Origin: Micromussa lordhowensis
Lineage: Eukaryota; Cnidaria; Anthozoa; Scleractinia; Lobophylliidae
Length of the DNA: 64,000 nt
Assembly: GCA_964020085.1 (NCBI GenBank)
Contig: OZ026599.1
Span: 31,298,125 to 31,362,124, forward strand
Reading direction: 5' to 3'
Shown here: piece by piece, positions 29,791 through 41,283 of the stretch
Position numbering within the stretch: position 1 is the stretch's first letter
How the letters are laid out: every line of letters begins with the position of its first letter
Position numbers and translations under genes: made by a program
The notes under the pieces: generated by a model
What the model was told of the DNA's origin: nothing
The model's database searches: none
The model's input: only the letters and a program-made list of their open reading frames with translations

Positions 29791-30107
29791 AATGATGCTC
29801 CATATATGGGATCGTTTGGGGGGAACATTCTTGTTTACAGCTTTGCTCCTCAGACGTTCCCATAGATGCTTGGGCGCCCGCTCTCACCCCAAGAGCTCAG
29901 TTTTTTTGAAGTACCGCTGTTTCAAATTCCCCGTACGATTAGGGTGAGTCTAGAATTAAAAACAACGTAGGTCATTGACAAATCTCTAGGGCAAGTTAGC
30001 CTGCGAATAATGTTACACATCAAACATACAGTTTTCCATGAACGAGGATGATCATTAGAAAAGAAGGAACTCCAAGACTGAAGCAGATTGAAGCAACTGA
30101 TTTTTCT

Positions 30108-31384
30108 GCGAAAGCGGAGGCTTTTTTTTCTAAATGAATGCAATTTTATTTACAGAACAAAAACATTTACACTACTAACAATACTAATATTATACTTACA
30201 TTTACATTTAAATTGCACTACTCATAATTACACTACAGGCATTACTTACAAAGCATATAATACAATACCTAATTAATTTACAGTTGGCTTACTTACAATT
30301 TTTTATCATAAGATTTTACAATGCACTGGTTAAAGACCTGACATATATTGCACAAATTAACAACAACAAATTACCCACACACATTACGCTTTTACAATAG
30401 TACTTTCCGTGTTATTGGTGTCATTCATAAAATTCCACTGCATTACCACTTTTAATAATAATAGTAATTAGATTACAGGGTGCAATGAGAAATCAAACGT
30501 TTAATATTGTTCTAAGTTATCGAGATATTTTCTCCATTTTAGATTGTGACTGGACTATTTGTTATTTGATTTCATAACCTGAAGTTCTAGCTGGTATATG
30601 TAGGCTAGAGCTTTGTAAAACACTTTAAAAGACGGGCGAGTGCTATTTTTCCGGCATTCATAAATGTGTTTTTTTGCTATAATTAAAAGGTGATTGAGCA
30701 AAAAGAAATCGTCATCTCTATTCCAAATGCCAAAGAGTTTATCAATATTAGAAAGTCCATCTAAAACTATGTTTACATTCCTACACCAATTAATAAAGTG
30801 CAGCCAAATATTACTAGTGAATGGGCATGCAATCAATAAATGCTCTAGGGACTCACTCTCTGCACCACAAAATGTACATAATGGTGAAGCTATCAAACCA
30901 ATTTTGTGTAAAAAAGCATTCGTTGTTAATATCTATTAAGAATTTTATACTGAAACTCCCTCGATTTTGTGTCGTTAAGCACTTTAAAGGGTAAATTATA
31001 TCTTTCTTTCCATTCTAAACTCACACTGGAATATTGCCCCGTATATTTCGGTTGCGCAGTTGGGGTGGTTTCATACTTGGATCGTATTTCTCCATAAATA
31101 TCTTTTGATGTGGCTTTGTCTATTAATACTTCCTGATCCTTCAAATGTAGCTTAATATGATCTTTCATGACAAAAGTGTTATCGCTTTTTTGCCCACATA
31201 ATGCCAAAGAATTCCGCCTTTGCAGAGGAAGCGCATCGATAACTTGCATCAGTAGAAACACCTCCCTAGGTGTAAAAAGTAAGTTGTTTGGGGGCTGCTT
31301 AACCATGAAGTCATTGCTTTCGCTTACCAGATCTTCAAGTGTAATGATTCCTTTTTGAAATAAGAAACGACAGCGAAAGCGGAG
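30108..31384 (-). mobile_element. 5'-truncated LINE with 12-bp target duplication
   Basis: GCGAAAGCGGAG occurs at 30,108-30,119 and 31,373-31,384, exactly bounding the insert. On the minus strand it encodes the C-terminal end of a reverse transcriptase polyprotein: LPLQRRNSLALCGQK, SREFQYKILNRY, then after a frameshift near 30,930 the CCHC-like LCTFCGAESESLEHLLIAC, followed by a 3' UTR and an A-rich tail at 30,120. The layout (zf-RVT plus long terminal helix) suggests an L1/Tx1-type element. It is dead and inserted in an intron of the oxidase gene, same strand. Confidence 0.75.
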
Positions 31385-31521
31385 TTATACAATTTAGACT
31401 TTGCTTGTTTTTATAAATGAATATATATTTTGTTTCTTTATACATTTGTATATTTTTAAGGTCTTTTTCAGATTCTGGGGTTGGAGCAAAAAGTTTCTCG
31501 ATTGATAAATAATCTACTCCC

Positions 31522-31593
31522 TTTGCTCAAGAATGTGGAAATTCCGCTCTTCGAAAAATTCCCTTGAGCGCTCGAAAATATCTTCTGGTATGT
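31522..31593 (-). pseudogene. Oxidase gene micro-exon copy e, splice donor lost
   Basis: 72 nt after a TCTCCTTAG acceptor, core IPEDIFERSREFFEERNF, ending in ILEQ, phase 1-1 like its paralogues. Where the others have GTGAGT or GTAAGT this copy has GGGAGT, so the donor is GG and the exon should be skipped. The nearest GT, four bases on, would break the frame. Confidence 0.55.
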
Positions 31594-31599
31594 CTAAGG

Positions 31600-32917
31600 A
31601 GAGAAAAAAAAAACCAGATTTATTCCTTCTCTTAAGTATGTCACAAAAAAAAAAGAATACCCTGTACTCAAGCCTGTACAGAAAAAGTATTACAAAATAA
31701 GACGCGCTGCCTTTGACAAATCAGTCCACTTGCGAAAAAACCCAGACACTATTGTTTTCTTATCGAATGGCAGGAAACATATGCCCACTCTTCAAAAGAG
31801 AAGAGCGAGAAGCGACGAGCCGAAAAACACCCCTTAGACAATTAACATTCCCTGCTAATTGTCAAGCTAAGATCATCAAGCTTTAGTATATATATATGTA
31901 CTATGATTGAATTAATGAAAATCGTGCACCAAAACAGCCATATGCACTTTGATTTCACAACTTCAAAAGGCCTTAAAATCACTCCAAGCGAAGAAAAAAA
32001 AAATAAGAGAGGGAAAAAAGCAAGAAAAGGAAGCTAAAAGAGTGGAGGATCAAGAAAAGACTATTTTTTTCACTTTCTTCAATTTCTAATAGTTAACTGA
32101 GTGAAATGTCGGTTTGGCAGCGTCTCTTGTCTTAACGTAGAAAATGCGTTGTTTAAAACTGTCTGAAATTACATAAATCGATTGAATTCAGTGGCAGGTC
32201 TAGGCATTTTTCAGCGGTCAATACTGCTTTGCAGAACTCTGTGAAATATTGCATGGCAGAGGTGTCATTCGTTTGAAGATTTCCTTTACCCGTAGGCTTA
32301 TAATTTGGTCAACTTCTACATCCATAACTTGAACTAGGTCTTTCCAGACTGCAAATATCACGAAAAATCGCCTAAATATCGTTCAGGAAATTCTCAATCC
32401 TAAATATTCTCTTATTTTTTTCACAAAAATACACTGATTTTAAATCGCTTACGCCAAAATTGTCTATATTTTCTGGCAGTAGTGGGTGTTTAGGAAGATT
32501 AATTTTTGAACATTTAAGGTGGCTCTGAACCCACTCCAAAGAATTTTTTAAACTTTGCAAAACGTTGCATCTTATCATGCTAATCATAATTCGATAATGA
32601 ATAATAGGGGTCATGGAGCTCGTTTTTGAGTTATAATCGCTTTACAGCTAAGATTAAGGGTGTTTTTAGTATGCCATATTGTTGCTATGGTAACATGTTA
32701 TGTAAAATAGATGATTGCAACTTGATTACCAATGATTGGGAATTTGTATGATACCATTATTGTAGCATCACGTGTTAAACATTGGCAATATTCATCCTTC
32801 AAAGTATAGCTGTTAGGGAAATGCTGGAAACTGTTGCCGGCCTCCTTAATTAAATGAGATGATAATGTTGTTGTACTGCTAGTAACACTGCTAAAGGGAG
32901 TCGGCTGATGCACTTAC
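31600..32917. other. Oxidase intron, no supported feature
   Basis: AT-rich intron sequence. A minus-strand open frame at 32,372-32,614 has no splice context or family resemblance. No further copy of the micro-exon was found here. Confidence 0.45.
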
Positions 32918-32942
32918 CAGAGGCTTTGTCATAGTCTCCATC
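32918..32942 (-). CDS. Oxidase gene exon 2, 25 nt
   Basis: Between CTTTAACAG and GTAAGT, 25 nt coding DGDYDKAS plus one base. It converts phase 0 (after the signal-peptide exon) to phase 1 (the micro-exons and the large last exon), so all the parts join in one open frame. Small, but its splice sites and phase fit are strong support. Confidence 0.7.
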
Positions 32943-33068
32943 CTGTTAAAGTAGTAAATCAATCATTTAGAGTATGAAAAACGATTTCAGACAACAACTC
33001 AGAAAAATGAAATAGTTCGTCTTTGAGAAAACTAATGGAGCACGGAGGAGCGAAGGACACACGCTTAC

Positions 33069-33140
33069 CTGAGCTTGATTGTCGGGAGGGAATGACGCCA
33101 CCAAGGCCCAAGTTATTATAAAGAAAACAAAACGCTTCAT
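33069..33140 (-). CDS. Oxidase gene exon 1, signal peptide
   Basis: ATG at 33,140 opens a 24-codon exon, MKRFVFFIITWALVAS then FPPDNQAQ, ending at CAG|GTAAGC, phase 0. The basic start, hydrophobic core and small residue before F are a classic secretory signal. It places the oxidase in the secretory pathway and defines the 5' end of the coding sequence. Confidence 0.75.
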
Positions 33141-33779
33141 AGATGATCTTTGAGAAATGAATAAAAAGAAATCGGTAAGTTATATAAAGTTGTGTTACGT
33201 TAAGCTGACCCACGAGTGCTGATTAGTCATATGAAAGCTTTTCAAGGCTGATTGAAACGAAGAGAAGAGAATGAATCCCAATAACATTAAAATCATTTTT
33301 CTTGTAAAAAAAAAAATAGTTAAAAAGTTCAGCTTCTTTATAGTTTTCGTTATTGAGGTCTGCAGTAAAAGATTTGATTCTGGTTTGGCTGCTAGTTTAA
33401 AAAAATTCATACCGAATGTTTGTATCACATTGAAATTAACGAGAATAAGTTTCTGAGACAAACTAATTCGTTCGTTTGATGCATGGAATAGATAGCAAAC
33501 ATCATGATAGCACCTAGCTGATAATAACGTAGAATCTGGTAACAAGAAAACTTACTTCACAAGAGACTCCTCCTTGAGAGTCTTTTCTTAAAATTCTCTT
33601 CCGAGGTAGACTAAACCTTCTCAACAGGGTTGCTCCCTGAAGAACTGAATTTTGTCTTTTGCTTTGTCTCTTTTTAAAGAAGACCTAACTCTAAAACAAT
33701 TGCATGCGACATTGACAGCCGTTTGACAGCCTTTGAAAAGGCACGTTATTAAAGCTCAAGTTACAACTGCCAAGACTTA

Positions 33780-36166
33780 TGGGCGGCACGTGTGGAACAT
33801 GAAAACTGCGCATGTCTAGCTACATTCGTCTAGGGTAGCCTTCCTAATATTTGCTTAACGAAACACTTTCGTCCAGCGAAAAAAAAAACTGGAAATTTGT
33901 CGTCATGATAGAGGCTTTGAAAAAAAGCAAAACCAGCCGGAAATAATGTACAGACTAACTCCCATTCTTGCATTCCTAATGTGACGTTTCAGGCTAATAT
34001 TGTGCACGAAAATTACGATCAGAGATTACAGTTGAAACAAAAGACGACAAAAGGCGACGAATTGAAGTCGACTTAGCAAATTTGTCATCTGTTACTAGGG
34101 GAATTACTTTTTCAGTTCAGAAATGTTCATGTTTAAAGTTGAACTCCAAAATAACGAAACGCGATAATTAAATAACAACTTAACAAATAACGAGAACAGC
34201 TTCTGTCACTTTATGGTCAGTTACAAGCAAACACGTTAATGGATACGCAGAAGTAGTCAGTATGACACTAAGTGCTTAATTTGCTTAATAATCGTTCATT
34301 GTTTTAAGCCATTGCATATTTACTTATATGTAGCAATAAGGTATCACAACTGAAATGCAATGACAGCAGTGAATTGGAAAAAAACTATTATTCAAGTTAC
34401 GCTTAAAATTTGTCAAAACAGCGCATGCTCAGCTAAATTTGTCTTCTAATTGTTTTACTAATTTTTTTGCTGAGGGAGAAAAATTCCTGAGAATTACTGA
34501 AACCTTTTGTTCACGATGAAATTTTGAGAAACCAGTAAGACCAGCCTGAAAGAGTGCCAAGACTAACAATCTTTTCTTATTCCTAATATCAATTTAAAGG
34601 CTAACGTAAGAAACCCCCAATGTGGCATAAAAATGGTGAGCGGAGACAAAATACAAAAAAAGAAAGCGACGAAGTGAGATTGACTAGGTATGTTGTCATC
34701 TGCTACAAGAAGAATTATCCTTGAAAAAAGTTTAAGGTTTGGTCTTTTAAAATTTGCAAATAGAACTTATTAAACGCCTTGATGGACGAGTCGTTGCTTT
34801 TCTTAATATGTTTTTTTCAAACAACTTATTCCCGTCGGTTGGTAATTTCTGAAAGCTAATTTCTTGACACTTTTCGCTTTATTTCAAAGAACCAAGTCGT
34901 TAGTTACTTGGAAAATGGTTTCTTTAGATAACCAGTAGTGATACCTAACTGCTCCATGTAAGCAGTATACAATGGCTAAAAAACAATGAACGGGATGAAT
35001 AGGAAAATTAAGCGCTATTTCTATAGCAAAGATATAGCTGACGTCGCCTATTGTTATTAATATGCCAACCAGAGAACTATTGGCTGATAAAACAAAGAAT
35101 TCTTTTGTTTAACGGTTGGAACATTGAAATAACAAAAACGATGTTTTTGAACAAATATCTTCCCTATACCAATTTGGGCGTATCAACAACGTGTTTGTCT
35201 GAAATTTCACTTACATGTGAATGTGACAATAAACCCCTCAATTTCAGGTCTTATAAACTTCTGAGAATAAAAGTTCTTAAATTCCTTGGTAGACGCTTCG
35301 TTGTTATTCCTGATATGCTTTGTTTTACCAACTTATGTGCCTTGGTGGTTATCTTCGAAGATCGATGGCTTAACAGTTTAAAAGCATTTGATTTCGACAT
35401 AAATTTGTTTGAGGTAATTATCATGTTTGCCGTAAATGTCACTGTAATTTAACAATATTTACGAACGCTGTATGCTTTGTCGTTTTTGAAAGTCACGTTT
35501 TTATCCTGTTGGAACTCAAGTTTAATTTGGTGGTTATTTCTAAAGACCAATTTCTTAACGCTTACCGATTTATTTCAGAAAAAACAGGCAGTTAGTTAGT
35601 TAGCAACAAAATGGTTATTTCACGTGATGAGTTGTGATACCTTTTTGCTATATGTAGGTAACGTGCAATGGCTTACAACTTTGAACGATTATCAAATTCG
35701 TACATGTTTACTTGAAATTCACTATAATGTGACAAAAGCTGTCTTCGTAACTTATTAAGTTTGCCATTAATTGTCATGTGTTGTTCTTTTGGAGCTCAAG
35801 TTTTGTAAACTACATTTTTGAACTGAGAAGGTAATTCCCCTAGCAGCAGATTACAAGCTTGGTAAGTGGACCCCAATTCGTCGCCTTTTGTCGTCTTCTG
35901 TTTACAACTGTAATCTTTGATCGTAATTTTCGTGCGCAACATGAGCCTGAAACATGACATCAGGAATGCAAGAATGACTGTTTGTCTTGACACACTTGTT
36001 TTGTCGGTCCTGCTTTTCTCGAAGTCTTTAAAACAAGGATAAATGACCAGCATTTATCTTTTGTTAAGCGAATATTAGGAAGGCTACTTTAGACAAATGT
36101 ACAGCCAAATGTACAGCTGGGCATGCGCATTTTTTTTTAAGTTCTACAGGTGCCCACACTAAAAGC
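33780..36166. mobile_element. Long-TIR repeat element without coding capacity
   Basis: The two ends are extended inverted repeats. At about 33,780-33,870 and 36,075-36,166 they share GGGC..C.TG..GAAC, TGCGCATG and TAGCCTTCCTAATATT.GCTTAAC. At about 33,995-34,115 and 35,816-35,945 they share ATTACGATCA.AGATTACAGTTG, AAAGACGACAAAAGGCGACGAATTG and TAGGGGAATTAC. The interior has diverged tandem blocks near 34.0, 34.6, 35.2 and 35.6 kb (for example CATTCCTAAT, GACGCTTCGTTGTTATTCCTGATATG). Open frames inside are short and unconserved. The element type is not identified. Confidence 0.55.
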
Positions 36167-36171
36167 TGGCT

Positions 36172-36278
36172 AAGCATATCAGGAATAACAACGAAGCGTC
36201 TACCAAGGAATTTAAGAAGCTTTATTCTCAGAAGTTTTTAAGACCTGAAATTGAGGGGTTTATTGTCACTTTCATATG
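36172..36278. repeat. Inverted copy of 35,208-35,317 next to the satellite
   Basis: TATCAGGAATAACAACGAAG, then GTCTACCAAGGAATTTAAGAA and GACCTGAAATTGAGGGGTTT are the reverse complement of the interior of the long-TIR element, with few mismatches. It directly precedes the satellite. Confidence 0.65.
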
Positions 36279-36286
36279 TAAGTTTT

Positions 36287-37566
36287 TACGACCCCAAAAC
36301 TGGGGTCGAAAAAAACCGGTTTTTGGGTCGGGAAAAACCGGTTTTGAGGTCGGAAAAAAACGGTTTTGAGGTTGGAAAAAACCGGGATAAGGGTTGGAGA
36401 AAACCGGTTTTGGGGTAAAAAAAAACGGTTTTGAGGTTGAAAAAACCGTTTTTAATTCGGAAAAACTCGTTTTGGGGTCGGAAAAACCGGTTTAAAGGTC
36501 GGAAAAAACCGTTTTTGGGGTTGGAAAAAACCGGTTTGGGGGACGGAAAAAACGGTTTTAAGGTCGAAAAAACCGGTTTTGAGATCGGAAAAACTCGTTT
36601 TGGATTCGGAAAAAAACGGGTTTTTGGGTCGGAAAACACCAGTTTTGAGGTCGGAAAAACCGGTTTTGAAAACGGAAAAAAACCTATTTTGGGGTTGGAA
36701 AGAACCGGTTTTAAGGTCGGAAAAAATCGGTTTTGGGGTTAGAAAAAACCGGTTTTTGGGGTCGGGAATAACCAGTTTTGAGGTCGGAAAAAACCGTTTT
36801 TGAGGTCGGAAAAAACCGGTTTTGGGGTCGGCAAAAACCGGTTTTAGGGTTGAAAAAACTGGTTTTGGGGTGGGGAAAAACCGGTTTTGAGGTCGCAAAA
36901 AACCGGTTTTAATGTCGGCCAAAACCCGTTTTAGGGTTGGAAAAAACCGGTTTTTGGGGTCGGAAAAAAGCGGTTTTGAGGTCGGAAAAACCGGTTTTAA
37001 GGTCGAAAAAACCGGTTTTGAGGTCAGAAAAGCCGGTTTTTGGCTTGGACAAAAGCCAGTTTTTTGGTCGGCAAAAACCGGTTTTGGGGTAAAAAAAACC
37101 GGGTTGATATCGGAAAAAACTGGTTTTGTGGTCGGCAAAAACAAGTTTTGGGTCGGAAAAACCCGGTTTTGAGGTCGGAAAAAGCCGGTTTTAATTTCGG
37201 AAAAATCGGTTTTGGTGTCCGAAAAAAACCAGTTTTGAGGTCGGAAAAAACCGGTTTTACGTTCCAGAAAAACGGGTGTGGATGCGGAAAAAACCCGGTT
37301 TTGTGGTCAGCAAAAACGGGTTTTGGGGTTGGAAAAACACGGTCTTGGGGCCGGAAAACAGTCGGTTTCGTGGTCGGCAAAAACCAGTTTTGGGGTCGGA
37401 AAAACTGGTTTTGAGTTGGGAAAAAAACGGTTCTGGGCTCGGGAAAAACCGGTTTTGAGTTCGGAGAAACTTGTTTTGGAGTCAGAAAAATCCTCTTTTG
37501 GGGCCGAAGGAAAAACTGGGTTTGGATTCGGAAAAAAACGGTTTTGGGTTTGGAAAAAAGCCGTTA
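36287..37566. repeat. Satellite built on AAAACCGGTTTT
   Basis: About 1.28 kb of tandem units of ~19-20 bp, (A)AAAAACCGGTTTTGAGGTCGG with variation (GGGG, AAGG, CGTT), roughly 60 or more copies. Each unit has the perfect palindrome AAAACCGGTTTT and one CCGG CpG. Open frames in both strands (FxVGKTGF- and PVFxxPK-type repeats) arise from the unit length being near a multiple of three in places and are not taken as genes. Function unknown; a DNA-binding array or centromere-type minisatellite are possibilities. Confidence 0.85.
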
Positions 37567-38130
37567 GGAATGAACATCAGGGCGGAGTTGTTCGAAAGCC
37601 GATTAACGCTTACCCTGGATTAAAAGTTAACCAAGGTATTAATTTCTCCTGCTTAAAACACTTTTCGCTTGCTATTTTTCTTTTAGTTTGAGATTTTTCA
37701 AATTCAAACGAGAAGGCCAAACAATATAAATAGAAAACCTCTCCGAAAAGTTGCAAAGCAGAAATCAAAATTCTCGCTTATCCTCGTTAGCTTAACCAAA
37801 CTTTGAACAACCCAGAGGAGTAAGAGAAAGGCTAGGAGTAAGAGAAAGGCTACGAGTAACATTTTTTTGTGAAAAGTCTTTTGCTTTTTAGGTTGCACAT
37901 CAATTTTTTTTTCCATATTTTTCCAGGTACAGCAAGCTAGGAAACATATAACAACAGTAAACACATCTACTTATTCGCCAGGTGGGTTTTGCTAAAGGCC
38001 CGTATTCAAACTATTGCATATTTAGTGAAGTGGGTGGGTGAGGTAAATAGTGGCATTAAAATTCGTTAGTTTACTAAGTGACCAAAATGGTGGGTCGTAC
38101 ATATAAATGAGCTATATATGACTGACATGA
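37567..38130. other. Spacer between satellite and LINE
   Basis: No gene. Contains a small tandem duplication AGGAGTAAGAGAAAGGCTA (two copies, about 37,816-37,853). Confidence 0.4.
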
Positions 38131-38149
38131 TTGGCATGCTAAATTTCTG

Positions 38150-40600
38150 GACTTTGTATCGACATCTTGAAAACCAATTTACATCGACCATAATCAACGC
38201 GTCGTTATCTAAAAAACATGAAACGTCCAAAGTGTTTCTTGGAGGGTACTGTGCGTGGAAGGGTAGAAAGAGAAAAGAGTCTTTGCCTCATAGGGTAATG
38301 GACGTATTCGGCTAACGTGGCAACAAGGATGTAAAGTGACGTGTTGATATACTTTACATTTGCACATACATGTTTAACTCCGCTTATTTGCCCTAAGGCA
38401 GACATACAAGATGATACTGCTTTAATTATGTGGTCGTTGAATGAAAGTTTGCTATCAAACACAACACCCAGGTCCTTAACAGAGTCGACGGGTAAAGGTT
38501 CCTTACCCAGAAGGGTGAGACGGAAATCCTTAATTTTCGATATCATTTGCCGGCTACCATATACAATCAATCTAGTTTTGTCCGGATTCAGGGGTAGCTT
38601 ATTATCAAAACACCAGTTACGTAGCTTGATAAGATCATCGTTCATCGCGGCCATAGTCGGTTCACAGTCCTGAACCTGGAATGACATTAGCAGTTTAGTC
38701 TCATCAACGTAACAGTCCGTGGAACAGTGTTGTGGAATTGAAGGCAAGTCATTGGTGTAAACTGTAAAAAGCAACTGCCCAAGGATGCTTCTTTGGGGTA
38801 CACCGCACCTCATGAGCAGAGGTTCGGAAAGAGCAGTGTTTATACGTACAGCTTGATACCTGTTTGACAAGTAACTCCTGAACCACTGGTTGGCAGAGGA
38901 TGACAAGCCAATATCATTCTCAATATCACGATCATTCTCCACCAGATAAGGCAGGAGTTGATTTAAAGCAATACGCAATACGTTATGAAAGAACAGGTAA
39001 TAGTAACATGTATGGGGCGGTAGTTATTTGGCTTTTCATGATCGGCTTCTTTCAACACAGGAGTCACTTCAGCTGTTTTCCATACCATTGGAAACGTATT
39101 GCTTGCGAGAGACTCATTTATTATGGACGTTATGCATGGCAAAGTAGCAGGAAGGCTATGCTTGATCACTCGTATACTGATTTTATCAATCCCAGGGGCC
39201 TTATCACTTTCCAGCGACTCTTTATTTTTTACGATTACTTTCCAATTAGAGACATTACTTACAATATTAACTTACTACTACATACAATACTAACACTACT
39301 TACTCCACTAATGCTTGTTACAATACTAGAATTACTTACAATACTAGTATCTCTTGCATCGAAATTAAAAAAAAAACGAAATAATAAAGAGTAGGAGTGG
39401 CACATCCCCTGAGACAAAGATGTTTGGCGCAGCTCATGCACATAGTATTCCCCATTTGGAATCCTTATCACTTGGCATTGATGTAATTACCTTTTCAACT
39501 TCACCACAATTAACAGGTCTAAATGAAAATTGCTGCAAAGGGAGGTAGCGCCTAGGCACAAATGATGATTGTGTGAGGTCATAACTGCATTCATTTGCTA
39601 GCGAATAAACTGTGTTTTGACCGATAGAGATAAAGAAGTCATTAAACTCTTTGGCCACTGCGTCGTCGTTGTCGCTAAAAGACTTCCTGTTCACAGATTT
39701 TCTGGGAATACATGATCGTATCGTTTTCCAGACACATCTTGGATTATTGGGATTGTTTCTAATCTGGTTTTCAACATGTTCCCGTTCAGCTAATCTTAAG
39801 TCACCCTTAACTTTCCGCTTAGAATTCCTGTAGGCAGCCCAAGCCAAAGGATCGTTAGTCTTCCTTGCAATCTTTCTCCAGTTGTCCCTAGATCTAATTA
39901 AAGAGCGAATCTCATCAGTGACACATGGCTTTGGTCGGCTTCGTAATTTAACTTTCTTGATAGGCGCATGGTAGTCTAGGGTTGAACTATAGGTTGAACC
40001 CATTTAGTTTATCATCTATGTGCTCAAAACAATCGATAACTGACCATGGAGCGAAATTCAAATCGACTAGAAAGGAGTCAGGGTCGAAGTCTTTATAACT
40101 TGTAGTAGTAACGTTAGCTAGCCGGCTTGGAACGCTTTTTCTTTAACCCCAGTGAAATGAAGACCAGATCGTGGTCGCTAAATGGAGCAGGCACTACTTT
40201 TGCTTCTCTTATGAGATCTTTGTTTAAAGCGAGAATAACGTCGATTAAAGTCTCTGATGACTCTGTTTTCCTTCTAGGCTGTTTAATTACTTGAGTCAAG
40301 TTGAAAATGCAACAGAAATTCGTGACCGCTCGAGATCCATAATGCTGGGGGTTTAATAATTTACAACGTAGGTCTCCCAAGTTACAATTTAGGGTCCACT
40401 GTATCGTCAATTCATTGTGAAATCCAGTTCTGATAGGCCGCAACGATAAAAGTGTGTTTTAAGTTCATCATCACTATCTATGATCGACAAGAATTTCTTG
40501 ATTTTTTTCTTTGGGACCGCGAAATAATCGTTAGCACATAAGCCAGTGTCGGTGGAGCTAAATGTGAATTGACAGAGATTCACTTCGTTTTCTGCTTGGG
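38150..40600 (-). mobile_element. Dead LINE (CR1/L2/Rex-like clade)
   Basis: Minus-strand fragments in order give an apurinic-endonuclease C-terminus (SDHDLVFISLGL near 40,160), a linker (KPCVTDEIRSLIRSRDNW ... NFNDFF-type FNDFFISIGQ), the RT start (SDKAPGIDKI, VWKTAEVTPVLKE ... NNYRPI) and the RT core to the C-terminal region (VPQRSILGQLLF, CYVDETKLL, LRNWCFDNKLPLNPDKT). The catalytic YADD box reads YVDE and GVPQG reads GVPQR, so it is inactive. A 253-bp retroposon interrupts it at 39,210-39,462, and stops or frame changes occur elsewhere. Boundaries are approximate. Confidence 0.75.
39199..39473 (-). mobile_element. Retroposon nested in the RT domain
   Basis: CCTTATCACTT flanks it at 39,199-39,209 and 39,463-39,473 (11-bp duplication). 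The surrounding RT motif is split between TSMPSDK and SDKAPGIDK, so the empty site is readable. The insert is a 5'-truncated minus-strand copy ending in AAAAAATAAA; its tail (ACTTACAATACTAAC-type) also resembles 30,130-30,250 and 46,070-46,130. Confidence 0.7.
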
Positions 40601-40779
40601 TAACAGTTAACTTTGTTATCCCTGAACTGATATAAAACTAACTGTTTCCTTCGGGATCAGTAATATAGCGTTTAATATCACTCGAGTAGAAGTGCCAGGT
40701 ATTTATTTACGTAAGTCTTTTGGAAATAAATTGAAATCATAGATCATCTGCGATACAGGGACTTTTATCTATGACGCCC

Positions 40780-41130
40780 CGTCCAAACTACGACGGGGAA
40801 AATTGAAAAAGGTCTGCTTTCACTCTAAAATCGCATCAAGTGTTTTCCTTCCACACTACGCTGGAGAAACTTAAAAACTCGACAATCGCCGGAGACAGTA
40901 ATGCTTGGTTATAAACACGTAAGCCCTTGAGCAAGTGCATAATAAGGGTTTAATGCCGGCACCATTTTGGATTTCCGTTTGAGGAAGATTTGGGCAGAGA
41001 CATCACATGACTATTGTGACTTCATCGTTTTCGAAAAGCTCTTTTTCAAATGTTTTCCGTCCACACGAAAACGCAAAGCGGGCGTTTTCAAATTGCTTCG
41101 GTTTGGACGTAGTAGATGGTGTGGACGGTA
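40780..41130. repeat. Dispersed repeat also found upstream of the CALHM gene
   Basis: Units such as ACTACG.CGG.GAAA.TT.AAAA and TCAAGTGTTTTCCTTCCACACTACGC recur at about 42,850-42,950 (TCAAGATGTTTTCCTTCACACTACGCC). They flank the CALHM-like gene in direct orientation. Non-coding. Confidence 0.45.
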
Positions 41131-41283
41131 GGCCAAACCGTAAACATTAAGCTGCGACCCTTTCAAATTTCTCCGCGTAGGGTGGACTTTACTCAGGATT
41201 CGTGGGCCTCTGCACATATAAATAAAGGATTTTACAACTTTGCAAATTGTAACAATATCAATAACAAGAATTGTCTCTGCTTA

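Noticed and set aside
36286..37691. Open frames of 100-230 codons (GKTGFEVGKTGF and KPVFSDPKTGF types) in the satellite
   Set aside because: Present on both strands and in overlapping phases, with changes of phase wherever the unit is 19 and not 20 or 21 bp; no start or splice context.
38341..39394. Plus-strand open frames across the LINE
   Set aside because: Antisense of the reverse transcriptase sequence.
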